Of a DNA stretch of 64,000 nucleotides, positions 1 to 7,389 are shown piece by piece. The notes under the pieces were generated by a model. The model searched no databases. It was not told the DNA's origin and worked only from the letters and a program-made list of their open reading frames with translations. The position numbers and the translations under genes were made by a program. Position 1 is the first letter of the stretch, and each line of letters starts with the position of its first letter. The stretch is from Mucilaginibacter straminoryzae (GTDB taxonomy: Bacteria > Bacteroidota > Bacteroidia > Sphingobacteriales > Sphingobacteriaceae), in contig NZ_JALJEJ010000004.1 in the NCBI RefSeq assembly GCF_022953055.1, positions 248,001 to 312,000 of the forward strand, given 5' to 3'.

Positions 1-39
1 TAAAACGTTAACAAAAGATAAGAAAAACAGGAATGTAAC

Positions 40-636
40 TTATGCCAGGATACGGCGGCGGATGCGCGATAAGGAAACAGGCGTGATACCCAAAAAGTTA
101 GCGATATAATGTTGCGGGATACGCTGGATCACTTCTTTGCCTTCGTCCAGCAGTTCCAGGTAGCGTTCTTCGGGAGATTTCGTGACGAAAGATGCCACAC
201 GGTCGTCATAACAACATAAGTAATGTTCGGCGATCAGCCTGCCTAAACGTTCAGTTTTATGGGCCAGTTGCGGATGCTCCAGCATAAAGTGCCAGTGTTT
301 GTGAGTTACAATCACCAGTTCGGAATCTTCCAGCATCTGGATGTAGTTATGCCCTGGCTCCCTTCTGAGGAAGCTTTTATACGCGCTGATAAAATCAGGG
401 GCGAAAGTAAAGTAATTGGTAATCTCTTCGCCGTTGCGGATATGCAGATAACGCGCAGAACCTTTATAGATAAAACCTAACTCGTTAGATACCTTGCCTA
501 CTTCTGCAAAGTAAGCCTTCTTTTTTAGGGTAGAAAAAACAAAGCCTTTGCTGGCAATTGCCCATTCTTCATCTGTGTAGGTGATGTAACGGCTGAGGTA
601 ATCCCTGAAGGTTTCTGTAGCTGCTAGCGTATCCAT
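40..636 (-). CDS. Crp/Fnr-family transcriptional regulator
   Basis: A 198-residue regulator with an N-terminal cyclic-nucleotide-binding-like beta barrel (about residues 30-115) and a C-terminal helix-turn-helix (about 165-192, IPQHYIANFLGITPVSLSR). This is the usual length and layout of Bacteroidota Crp/Fnr proteins. I see no cysteine cluster for an Fnr-type iron-sulfur cluster, and the cNMP phosphate-binding cassette is degenerate, so the ligand is unknown. The start codon lies 13 bp inside the end of the upstream ubiA-like gene on the same strand, which suggests co-transcription and translational coupling. The target genes cannot be read from the sequence. Confidence 0.85.
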   Translation of the reverse strand: MDTLAATETFRDYLSRYITYTDEEWAIASKGFVFSTLKKKAYFAEVGKVSNELGFIYKGSARYLHIRNGEEITNYFTFAPDFISAYKSFLRREPGHNYIQMLEDSELVIVTHKHWHFMLEHPQLAHKTERLGRLIAEHYLCCYDDRVASFVTKSPEERYLELLDEGKEVIQRIPQHYIANFLGITPVSLSRIRRRILA

Positions 637-1478
637 ATCCTGTCTATTAAAAACAGCAACGCAAACACCACGCTGGCAATACCATTTGTAGTCATGAAGG
701 CAAAATTCACACGACTAAGATCGTTTGGTTTTACCAGGCTATGCTGATAAATGAGCATACTACAGAACACCACAATGCCTATGTAATATGGGAAGCCCAC
801 ATGGGTATAAAAAACCGGCGTGATAATAAATATAGCCGACAGCACATGGAGGAAACTCGAGAGGTTTAACGCCCTAACTTTACCCAGGTAAGCCGGGATA
901 GAATGCAGTTGCTCGCCGCGGTCAAAGTCTTCGTCTTGCAGGGCATAGATAATATCAAACCCGCTTACCCAGCATAGTACCGCAAGTGAGAAAAATATCG
1001 GCAATGGGGCAAATTCGTTGGTAACTACCAGATAGGCCCCTATCGGCGCCAGCGATAAGCCTAAACCTAACACCATATGGCATAGCGCTGTAAAACGTTT
1101 GGTAGCGCTGTAACCCAATACCACCAGTAAAGCGACCGGCGAAAGGTAAAAGCAAAGTGAGTTAATAAAATAAGTAGCGCCAATAAACAACAGGCAGTTT
1201 GCGATAGTAAAGGTAAGCGCCGCTGCCGGACTGATCCGCCCCGCCGGGATATCTCGCTTCTGCGTACGTGGGTTTTTGGCGTCAATGTCCCGGTCGAGGT
1301 AGCGGTTGAATGCCATGGCCGAGTTACGCGCAAACACCATACACAAGACCATCAGCACCAGCTTCTGCCATTGGAACGGGTGATTAGTTGTGGTTACTGC
1401 CAGAAAAAAACCGATAAACGCAAACGGCATTGCGAATATGGTATGAGAAAATGTTACTAATGAGAAATATTTTTTCAT
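624..1478 (-). CDS. ubiA: UbiA-family prenyltransferase (4-hydroxybenzoate polyprenyltransferase-like)
   Basis: A polytopic membrane protein of 284 residues. UbiA enzymes transfer a polyprenyl chain from its diphosphate to an aromatic acceptor in the cytoplasmic membrane. The first Mg-diphosphate motif NxxxDxxxD is visible at N58-D62-D66 (NRYLDRDID), and a second acidic motif lies near residue 185 (YALQDEDFD). About eight hydrophobic segments fit the family. Bacteroidota make menaquinone rather than ubiquinone, so the usual label of 4-hydroxybenzoate octaprenyltransferase is uncertain; a MenA-like or other aromatic acceptor is possible. The 3' end overlaps the Crp/Fnr gene by 13 bp. Its 5' side abuts the left arm of the DUF559 inverted repeat (1491-1521). 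Confidence 0.85.
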   Translation of the reverse strand: MKKYFSLVTFSHTIFAMPFAFIGFFLAVTTTNHPFQWQKLVLMVLCMVFARNSAMAFNRYLDRDIDAKNPRTQKRDIPAGRISPAAALTFTIANCLLFIGATYFINSLCFYLSPVALLVVLGYSATKRFTALCHMVLGLGLSLAPIGAYLVVTNEFAPLPIFFSLAVLCWVSGFDIIYALQDEDFDRGEQLHSIPAYLGKVRALNLSSFLHVLSAIFIITPVFYTHVGFPYYIGIVVFCSMLIYQHSLVKPNDLSRVNFAFMTTNGIASVVFALLFLIDRIWIR

Positions 1479-1490
1479 TGATCTTATAAG

Positions 1491-1521
1491 TTCCCCTCTT
1501 GAGAGGGGTTAGGGGTGTGTT
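1491..1521. repeat. Left arm of 31-bp perfect inverted repeat around the DUF559 gene
   Basis: These 31 bases are the exact reverse complement of 1898-1928. Within the arm, CCCCTC and GAGGGG can form a 6-bp stem with a TTGA loop. The arm contains the stop codon and last codons of the DUF559 gene. It lies 13 bp upstream of the ubiA start codon. No target-site duplication is visible outside the two arms. Confidence 0.9.
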
Positions 1522-1895
1522 CTTTTTTTAAATTCTTCTATATAAGTTTCTAATGTTCTTAAAACATTAGTGATATCTCTTATAACTTCTGTTTCCATAA
1601 ATCTTAAAATGGTCAAGCCATGCTTCTGAAGTTCAGCAGTGCGATTGACATCTTTCAGATAAGCCTCTTCCTTCGTATGATAGATGCCGTCAATTTCTAT
1701 CACCAAATTTATTTCATAACAATAGAAATCAACAATATAATTGAGCAAAGGCTTTTGCCTGTGAAAATCGAAGCCTAAAAACCTCTTACCCTTCAAACAC
1801 TGCCATAGTTTAATTTCACCTGGCGTTCCGTTATTCCTCAATTCTTGAGCTAACTCTTTTAAATTGGAATTATAAGGGATAATGCTTCTCTTCAT
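1509..1895 (-). CDS. DUF559 (Vsr-like) endonuclease-domain protein
   Basis: A 128-residue protein of the DUF559 family, related to very-short-patch-repair (Vsr) endonucleases of the PD-(D/E)XK fold. It has the family pattern TPGEIKLWQCLKGKRFLG, then FHRQKP, then IVDFYCYEINLVIEIDG with the catalytic acidic residues, and a C-terminal leucine-rich helix. I start it at the ATG at 1895; a GTG nine bases upstream is in frame but lies inside the repeat arm. The gene fills a unit bounded by perfect 31-bp inverted repeats, and its stop codon is inside the left arm. It separates engB from ubiA, which suggests insertion as a gene-plus-repeats cassette. The biological role of DUF559 proteins is not established. 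Confidence 0.85.
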   Translation of the reverse strand: MKRSIIPYNSNLKELAQELRNNGTPGEIKLWQCLKGKRFLGFDFHRQKPLLNYIVDFYCYEINLVIEIDGIYHTKEEAYLKDVNRTAELQKHGLTILRFMETEVIRDITNVLRTLETYIEEFKKRTHP

Positions 1896-1897
1896 TA

Positions 1898-1928
1898 AAC
1901 ACACCCCTAACCCCTCTCAAGAGGGGAA
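1898..1928. repeat. Right arm of 31-bp perfect inverted repeat around the DUF559 gene
   Basis: Exact reverse complement of 1491-1521. Bases 1907-1928 also encode the last residues (SPLERG) and the stop codon of engB, so the repeat forms the end of that gene. It contains CCCCTCTCAA, which is also found in the intergenic repeat near 21983. Confidence 0.9.
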
Positions 1929-2527
1929 GCTGTAAACCCCTTATTCACCCCATCTATAAACGCCAGTACTTCTTCGCGGCCCAATTTATTTTCTGATGAG
2001 GTGATAAAATAATCCGGCATTTGCTCGAAGGTTTGCAGTAAAGCTTTTTTAAACTGCGCCACGTTCTGGTCTGTCTTTACGCCAGATTGCTTATCTGCTT
2101 TTGTAAACACGATCACAAAAGGTAAACCGTGTTCACCTAACCAGTTACAAAACTCCAGGTCTATCTTCTGCGGTTCGTGGCGACTGTCGATCAGTACCAG
2201 CACACATTGAAGACTTTCGCGCTTATCCAGGTAGAACCGGATAAATTTGTTCCAGTCCTCTTTTTTGCTTTTCGAAATCCGTGCATAGCCATATCCAGGC
2301 AAATCCACCAGGTACCACTCATCATTGATGATAAAATGATTAATGAGTTGCGTTTTACCGGGTGTCTGCGATGTTTTTGCCAGTCCTTTTTTATTAGTAA
2401 GCATGTTGATCAGTGACGACTTTCCCACGTTAGAGCGGCCGATAAAAGCATATTCTGGTTTTGTGGGTGCAGGCAATTTAGAAACCTGGGTATTACTGCA
2501 AACAAACTCTGCCGACTTTACAATCAT
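1907..2527 (-). CDS. engB: Ribosome biogenesis GTP-binding protein EngB/YsxC/YihA
   Basis: A TRAFAC GTPase of 206 residues needed for large-subunit ribosome assembly. All G motifs are visible: G1 GRSNVGKSS at 30-38, G3 DLPGYG at 75-80, G4 TKAD at 142-145, and a G5-like TSSE near 176. Length matches the family. The C-terminal SPLERG and the stop are encoded by the right arm of the DUF559 inverted repeat, so the native end was probably replaced. A CAAAGTTA box (TAACTTTG on the coding strand) just upstream at 2533-2540 looks like the promoter. Confidence 0.95.
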   Translation of the reverse strand: MIVKSAEFVCSNTQVSKLPAPTKPEYAFIGRSNVGKSSLINMLTNKKGLAKTSQTPGKTQLINHFIINDEWYLVDLPGYGYARISKSKKEDWNKFIRFYLDKRESLQCVLVLIDSRHEPQKIDLEFCNWLGEHGLPFVIVFTKADKQSGVKTDQNVAQFKKALLQTFEQMPDYFITSSENKLGREEVLAFIDGVNKGFTASPLERG

Positions 2528-2532
2528 AAACG

Positions 2533-2540
2533 CAAAGTTA
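2533..2540 (-). promoter_or_regulatory. Putative -7 box of engB (TAACTTTG)
   Basis: Matches the Bacteroidota -7 consensus TAnnTTTG on the minus strand, 6 bp upstream of the engB ATG. No clear -33 element was found. The implied leader is very short. Confidence 0.5.
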
Positions 2541-2620
2541 GGGATTTATTTAAACAGCAGCAGAACATTGCTATTTTACAGGATTATTACAACACTTTAA
2601 ACAGAACAATTTAAATTTAC

Positions 2621-2632
2621 ATGTTTAAACAT
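2621..2632. promoter_or_regulatory. 12-bp perfect palindrome upstream of the VOC gene
   Basis: ATGTTTAAACAT is a perfect palindrome 8 bp before the start codon of the VOC dioxygenase. Its position would let a dimeric repressor block transcription or ribosome access. No adjacent regulator gene supports this, so it is only a candidate operator. Confidence 0.3.
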
Positions 2633-2639
2633 ATAAAAT

Positions 2640-3131
2640 ATGGAAAACTATCAGATCCCTGCTCAAACCCGTATCGGGCATGTACACTTAAAAGTGAGCA
2701 ACCTGCAACGGTCGCTGGATTTTTATTGTGGATTGTTAGGCTTTGAACTGATGATGATGTATGGCGATGCTGCTGCTTTTATTTCGGCAGGTGGCTACCA
2801 CCATCATATTGGACTGAACACCTGGCATAGCAAAAACTCGCCTCCTGCACCCGAACGTGCGCCGGGTCTTTACCATACGGCCATTTTATATCCTACCAGA
2901 AAAGACCTGGCAGCGATTGTTAAAAGGCTGGCCGAAGCCGGTTACCAGCTTACCGGTGCATCAGACCATGGCGTTTCTGAAGCAATATACCTGAATGACC
3001 CGGACGAGAACGGCGTTGAGCTTTATTGGGACAGGCCTCGTGAGCAATGGCCGATGGACGAGCACGGCAACCTGAACATGTTTACCCGCGCGCTTGATTT
3101 TAACGGACTAATGAGCGAACTGGATAAGTAA
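2640..3131 (+). CDS. VOC-family ring-cleaving dioxygenase-like protein (CatE-like)
   Basis: A 163-residue vicinal-oxygen-chelate protein with two beta-alpha-beta-beta-beta modules. The likely metal ligands are the histidine in IGHVHLKV (near residue 14), the histidine in LYHTAI (second module) and the glutamate in GVELYWDRP. This pattern is typical of CatE/catechol-2,3-dioxygenase-like proteins, which act on catechols or hydroquinone adducts with Fe(II) or Mn(II). It is shorter than two-domain extradiol dioxygenases, so glyoxalase-type or hydroquinone-specific activity is possible. The gene stands alone, convergent with kup. Confidence 0.8.
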   Translation: MENYQIPAQTRIGHVHLKVSNLQRSLDFYCGLLGFELMMMYGDAAAFISAGGYHHHIGLNTWHSKNSPPAPERAPGLYHTAILYPTRKDLAAIVKRLAEAGYQLTGASDHGVSEAIYLNDPDENGVELYWDRPREQWPMDEHGNLNMFTRALDFNGLMSELDK

Positions 3132-3142
3132 TAAACGAACAA

Positions 3143-3161
3143 GGCTAAGATTAACTTAGCC
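3143..3161. terminator. Hairpin between convergent VOC gene and kup
   Basis: GGCTAAG, a 5-base loop and CTTAGCC form a perfect 7-bp stem between two convergent genes. The T-tract is weak on both sides, so it may be a bidirectional but imperfect terminator. Confidence 0.55.
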
Positions 3162-3176
3162 CTGTATCAGTTTCAA

Positions 3177-5126
3177 TTATTGTATGCGATGGATCTGTAC
3201 CGATTCCGGATCGGCAAGCATCAATGGCACCTTCTCTACCGTAACAAAACTAAGATCGAGGCCAAAGTTGCGTTCTTCTGATAAGCTGATCTTCTTCAGT
3301 TGTTTGTAGAATTCCATCACCAAGCGTTCATAAAACGACAAATAGCTGGAGCGCGACATCACTTTCTCAATCACGACGAAACGGAAATCGCCTACAATTT
3401 TATGTTTGTTCAGTGACGCATAACGGCTGGTGATATCCACCTCGCCCTTTTTCACCAGGTCTTCCACCACCTTGCGGAACAACAGGTTGATTTGCTGCTC
3501 TACCCGGAAACCAAGTTTAAAATCGATACGGATCAATTTATTCGGCACCAGGAAGTCCACCTCATACTCACGGGTGTATGGCTCGTCCATCACGTCTACG
3601 TGCACTAACCAGTATACGTCGGCACGCTTAGGTTGCTTCTGTAGAATGGAGTAAATAATTTTCGACTCCACTTCTGAGTTAAAGTTCGCGCTGGTCAGGT
3701 AAACCAACTGCGAAGCATATTTAGGCACGGTGTTATCGTCACTAAGTTCTTTGATGATCTCGTAATAATCTTCAATCTCTACAAACTTCACGTAGCGGTT
3801 GCGGATCTTACGGGCGGTATGCCAAGTCCACATGATGCAGAACAGCACCAGGCCAACGGTTAGGGTAAACCAGCCACCGTGAATAAATTTCACCAGGTTA
3901 CCAAACAGGAAGGTGCCTTCAATCAGCAGGTAAACTACCAGGAAAATGGTGATCACGTAATTGGGATATTTTCTCCGCTTCAGGAATTTAGAAACCAGGA
4001 TGGTGGTCATCAGCATGGCAACGGTGATGCTTAAGCCGTAAGCGGCTTCCATCCTGTCCGACTGTTGAAATAATAATACCACACCAATACAACCTGCTCC
4101 CAGCAACCAGTTGATGCTCGGCACGTACAATTGTCCTTTTTGTTCCGATGGATAATTGATCTTTACCTTCGGCCATAAGTTTAAACGCACGGCTTCCGCA
4201 ATCAGCGTAAACGAACCTGAAATTAATGCCTGACTGGCAATAATTGCAGCGATGGTGGCGATGCTGATCCCGTAAATCAGGAACCACTGCGGCATGATCT
4301 GGTAAAAAGGATTGTTGATATTCAGGTCCATTACCTGGCCATTATGCTGTAATAACCATACGCCTTGCCCCAGGTAGTTTAGGATCAGGCTGGCTTTTAC
4401 ATACACCCAGCTCACGCGGATATTATCCCTGCCGCAGTGACCCAGGTCTGAATAAAGGGCTTCGGCCCCTGTTGTACAAAGGAATACCGCACCAATGATA
4501 TTAAAAGCGACATGGCTGTTACTGCTGACTAATAATTCAAAGGCATAATGCGGACTTAAAGCCTTCAGGATAGTGGGATCCTGCACCACATAGATAATCC
4601 CCAATACGCCCATCATGGTAAACCAAACGAACATCATCGGGCCAAATGCCTTTCCCACCAGCGAAGTACCGAATTGCTGAATAAAGAACAACCCGGCAAT
4701 AATGGCGATAACGATGTAAACCGTCGGCAGATCCGGGTAGTAGGATTTTAAACCTTCTATAGCCGATGAAATGGTGATCGGCGGGGTGATGATACCATCG
4801 GCAAGCAGGGCGCAACCGCCCAGCACCGCCGGCACAATCAGCCATTTGGCACGCCTGCGCACCAGCGAGAACAACGAAAATATACCGCCCTCACCTTTGT
4901 TATCTGCCCGAAGGGTGATGATAACGTATTTAATGGTGGTTTGTAAAGTTAACGTCCAGAATATAAGCGATAAGCCGCCTAAAATTAAGGTTTCAGATAT
5001 CCGTTGCCCGCCTACGATAGCCTTAAAAACGTATAAAGGAGAGGTACCAATATCGCCGTAGATAATACCCAGGCTTATGAGAACACCGGCTGCTGTGAGC
5101 TTCTGTAAATCTTTGTGATGTGACAC
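3177..5126 (-). CDS. kup: KUP/HAK/KT-family potassium uptake protein
   Basis: A 649-residue potassium transporter with the family start GVLISLGIIYGDIGTSPLYV and about twelve membrane segments, followed by a soluble C-terminal domain of about 200 residues. Kup proteins import K+ by proton symport across the inner membrane. The motif GGEGGIFSLFSLV-like region near residue 80 (NKGEGGIFSLFSLVRR) and GAEALYSDLGHCG near 220 are characteristic. It is monocistronic, divergent from the T9SS protein. A TACTTTTG box on the coding strand at 5149-5156 is the probable promoter. Confidence 0.95.
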   Translation of the reverse strand: MSHHKDLQKLTAAGVLISLGIIYGDIGTSPLYVFKAIVGGQRISETLILGGLSLIFWTLTLQTTIKYVIITLRADNKGEGGIFSLFSLVRRRAKWLIVPAVLGGCALLADGIITPPITISSAIEGLKSYYPDLPTVYIVIAIIAGLFFIQQFGTSLVGKAFGPMMFVWFTMMGVLGIIYVVQDPTILKALSPHYAFELLVSSNSHVAFNIIGAVFLCTTGAEALYSDLGHCGRDNIRVSWVYVKASLILNYLGQGVWLLQHNGQVMDLNINNPFYQIMPQWFLIYGISIATIAAIIASQALISGSFTLIAEAVRLNLWPKVKINYPSEQKGQLYVPSINWLLGAGCIGVVLLFQQSDRMEAAYGLSITVAMLMTTILVSKFLKRRKYPNYVITIFLVVYLLIEGTFLFGNLVKFIHGGWFTLTVGLVLFCIMWTWHTARKIRNRYVKFVEIEDYYEIIKELSDDNTVPKYASQLVYLTSANFNSEVESKIIYSILQKQPKRADVYWLVHVDVMDEPYTREYEVDFLVPNKLIRIDFKLGFRVEQQINLLFRKVVEDLVKKGEVDITSRYASLNKHKIVGDFRFVVIEKVMSRSSYLSFYERLVMEFYKQLKKISLSEERNFGLDLSFVTVEKVPLMLADPESVQIHRIQ

Positions 5127-5148
5127 TTTTTATTTTAGAAAACGAGTA

Positions 5149-5156
5149 CAAAAGTA
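5149..5156 (-). promoter_or_regulatory. Putative -7 box of kup (TACTTTTG)
   Basis: Fits TAnnTTTG on the minus strand, 23 bp upstream of the kup start codon, a normal leader length. Confidence 0.55.
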
Positions 5157-5245
5157 TTAAATGTTTGTTGATAACATAAACAATAACACATACGTATAAG
5201 ACAGTTGGGGGATAATGGTTGGCAACATCTTTAATTTTGTTAAAT

Positions 5246-5266
5246 TTTGTTAAAAATATTAACAAA
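5246..5266. promoter_or_regulatory. Palindromic site in the kup/T9SS-protein divergent region
   Basis: TTTGTTAA and TTAACAAA are perfect 8-bp arms around AAATA. A direct repeat of TTTTGTTAAA precedes the site. It lies in the 203-bp gap between divergent genes and could be a regulator-binding site, but its AT richness makes chance possible. Confidence 0.3.
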
Positions 5267-5303
5267 TACGCACCATAATAGCGATATTAAGGGTATGAAT
5301 TTA

Positions 5304-5311
5304 TAGTTTTG
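5304..5311 (+). promoter_or_regulatory. Putative -7 box of the T9SS protein gene (TAGTTTTG)
   Basis: Matches TAnnTTTG 18 bp before the start codon. The same octamer occurs at 6747-6754. Confidence 0.55.
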
Positions 5312-5329
5312 CAATGTGAAATTTAACCT

Positions 5330-5836
5330 ATGAGGAAAAAATTTACTATAAAATTTTCAGTATCAGCGCTTATTGCGGCAATTATCTGCTTCAATACGGC
5401 TGTGTCTGCTCCTCAGTCAAGGTTGGATACCACTTTTTTAAGACTGAAAAATCCCAAACCCACTACCAAAACTTCTTACCTGAAGGGGTTACACATTAAT
5501 TTCCCGTCTTTCAAGTCTATCATCAACCCATCTTCCACCAAGGCGGGTATGGCCAAGCCTGCGGTAGAGGATAAGGCGCTGACGAATGTGCAGATCTACC
5601 CCATCCCGGTGTCGGACCAGATCAACGTTAAGTACACCATCACCCGTAATTCAAACGTGACCATTAAGATTATGGACGTATTGGGTAACAACGTGCTTAC
5701 ACTGCTTTCGCAACGAATGGAACCCGGCGAGCAAAAGTTTAGCTACAACCTGAACAAACAACTCACCAGCGGTTTTTACTTTGTACGTGTAGTGGTAGGT
5801 ACAGAATCTATCATCAAGCGGATCTCGGTGCTGTAA
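5330..5836 (+). CDS. Small T9SS type A sorting-domain protein
   Basis: A 168-residue exported protein. Residues 1-27 are a signal peptide with a basic start and hydrophobic core ending near VSA. Residues 88-168 are a type A C-terminal sorting domain: IYPIPVSDQINVKYTI, a central KIMDVLGN, then LTSGFYFVRVVV and a lysine-arginine-containing end. This domain directs proteins through the type IX secretion system to the surface. Only about 60 residues of serine/proline/lysine-rich sequence lie between the two, with no recognisable catalytic domain. It may be a structural or adhesive surface protein. Confidence 0.85.
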   Translation: MRKKFTIKFSVSALIAAIICFNTAVSAPQSRLDTTFLRLKNPKPTTKTSYLKGLHINFPSFKSIINPSSTKAGMAKPAVEDKALTNVQIYPIPVSDQINVKYTITRNSNVTIKIMDVLGNNVLTLLSQRMEPGEQKFSYNLNKQLTSGFYFVRVVVGTESIIKRISVL

Positions 5837-5838
5837 GC

Positions 5839-5857
5839 AAAACCAACCTGGTTTTTA
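5839..5857 (+). terminator. Intrinsic terminator after the T9SS protein
   Basis: AAAACCA, a 3-base loop and TGGTTTT form a 7-bp stem followed by T residues, three bases after the stop codon. Confidence 0.55.
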
Positions 5858-5878
5858 TTCGTTTCTACTTTAATAATA

Positions 5879-6673
5879 ATGACAACGAACAATACTTCGT
5901 CGGCCGATACCTGGTCTGCAGATCTTTACCGTAAATACGAAGCGGAACGCAACCGGCCGGTGGTTGATCTTTTAAATCGCATTATCACTACCGAAGTAAA
6001 ATCAGCAGCTGATATTGGTTGTGGTCCGGGTAACTCTACCCAACTGCTTCAGGAAAAATTCCCGAAGGCAACGGTAGTTGGCATGGATAGCTCGCCGAAT
6101 ATGATAGAAGCAGCCCGTAAGCGCCTGCCTGATATAGCCTTTGAGGTAGCAGACGTTGCCAACTGGCAAAATTCAACCTCATTTGATGTTATTCTGTCTA
6201 ACGCCGTATTGCAATGGGTGCCTAATCATCACACCCTTATTCCAAATCTGCTGGAAAAAATAAACGCAGGCGGAACGCTTGCCATTCAGATGCCCGACAA
6301 TTTTGCAGAACCTACACACCGCCTGATGCGCGAGGTAGCAGCGAGCGGGCACTGGGCTAAACAATTAACGGATGCCCCTAAACGGCTTGACAGGCAGCCA
6401 GCCGATTGGTACTTTAACCTTTTGTATCCACGGGTTAGCGCATTGGATATCTGGCGCACTACATATTTCCACCCGATAAAAAATGGTGCAGAAGGGATTG
6501 TTGAAATGGTAAAAAGCACCGGCTTAAGACCTTACCTGGATACGCTTGCTCCTAAGGACCAAGACTTATTCTTGGAAGCTTACCAGGCAGAAATTAGCAA
6601 AGCATATAAAGCTCAATCAGACGGAACAGTTTTGTTACCATATCCACGTCTGTTTATTATAGCGGTCAAATGA
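5879..6673 (+). CDS. tam: Trans-aconitate 2-methyltransferase-like SAM methyltransferase
   Basis: A 264-residue class I SAM-dependent methyltransferase. Motif I is ADIGCGPGNST near residue 44, with an acidic residue at the end of strand 2 (VVGMDSS) and motif IV FDVILSNAVLQWVPNH near residue 103. The sequence from LQWVPNH to the C-terminal MVKSTGLRPYLDTL follows the Tam family, which methylates trans-aconitate to relieve aconitase inhibition. Length matches Tam (about 255). The ATG follows AATAATA with no clear promoter box. Substrate assignment rests on similarity only. Confidence 0.8.
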   Translation: MTTNNTSSADTWSADLYRKYEAERNRPVVDLLNRIITTEVKSAADIGCGPGNSTQLLQEKFPKATVVGMDSSPNMIEAARKRLPDIAFEVADVANWQNSTSFDVILSNAVLQWVPNHHTLIPNLLEKINAGGTLAIQMPDNFAEPTHRLMREVAASGHWAKQLTDAPKRLDRQPADWYFNLLYPRVSALDIWRTTYFHPIKNGAEGIVEMVKSTGLRPYLDTLAPKDQDLFLEAYQAEISKAYKAQSDGTVLLPYPRLFIIAVK

Positions 6674-6746
6674 TCGGCAACACGGCAATGCAATGGCCTA
6701 TTGGGTAAAATTTTAAATGCACCAACATCTTGGTGTATTTAATGTT

Positions 6747-6754
6747 TAGTTTTG
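6747..6754 (+). promoter_or_regulatory. Putative -7 box (TAGTTTTG) deciding the FAH-family start
   Basis: TAnnTTTG match 20 bp before the ATG at 6775. It lies inside a 15-codon in-frame N-terminal extension (from 6730), so it argues for the downstream start. Confidence 0.5.
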
Positions 6755-6774
6755 GGATTTACCCAATACCTTTT

Positions 6775-7386
6775 ATGAAGATTATTGCCATTGGCCGCAA
6801 CTATGCGGAACACGCTAAAGAGTTAAATAACCCTGTTCCTACGGTGCCCGTTATTTTTATGAAACCGGATACCGCCATTCTTAAAGACAACAAACCTTTT
6901 TACCTGCCCGATTTCTCGCAGGATGTTCACCACGAGATTGAACTGGTGTTGAAAATATGTAAGGAAGGCAAACACATCGACGAGAAATTTGCCGCCAACT
7001 ATTACGATGAAGTAGCCCTGGGGATAGATTTTACGGCCCGCGACGTGCAGGCCCGACACAAAGAAAAAGGCTTGCCTTGGGAGTTGGCTAAAGCCTTCGA
7101 CGGCTCTGCCCCTATCAGCAATTTTGTACCTAAAAGCAAGTTTGCCGATATGTACAGCATTAATTTCCATTTAGACATTAACGGCGAAACCCGCCAGACC
7201 GGCAATACACAAAATTTACTATTCTCTTTCGAGCGCATTATTGCTTTTGTATCACAATACATCACCCTTAAAAAAGGCGACCTGATATTTACCGGTACAC
7301 CCGAAGGTGTTTCTGCCGTAAAACAAGGCGACCATTTGGAAGGATTTTTAGAAGACGAAAAGCTGCTTGATTTCTACGTTAAATAA
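6775..7386 (+). CDS. Fumarylacetoacetate hydrolase-family protein
   Basis: A 203-residue FAH-fold enzyme, the short YcgM/FAHD1-like form. It starts KIIAIGRNYAEHAKEL, the typical beginning of the family, and carries the metal ligands in HHEIELVL and GIDFTARDVQ, the lid loop region LPWELAKAFDGSAP, and the end IFTGTPEGVSAV. Such proteins hydrolyse or decarboxylate beta-diketo acids such as oxaloacetate or acylpyruvates with Mg. I chose ATG 6775 because the 15 upstream in-frame codons are not family-like and contain a promoter box. It is followed by the M23 peptidase gene after 3 bp, so they form an operon. Confidence 0.85.
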   Translation: MKIIAIGRNYAEHAKELNNPVPTVPVIFMKPDTAILKDNKPFYLPDFSQDVHHEIELVLKICKEGKHIDEKFAANYYDEVALGIDFTARDVQARHKEKGLPWELAKAFDGSAPISNFVPKSKFADMYSINFHLDINGETRQTGNTQNLLFSFERIIAFVSQYITLKKGDLIFTGTPEGVSAVKQGDHLEGFLEDEKLLDFYVK

Positions 7387-7389
7387 CCT

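Noticed and set aside
955..1333. Open frames inside the ubiA gene in other frames
   Set aside because: Arginine- and leucine-rich shadows without conserved motifs; the UbiA frame has both metal motifs.
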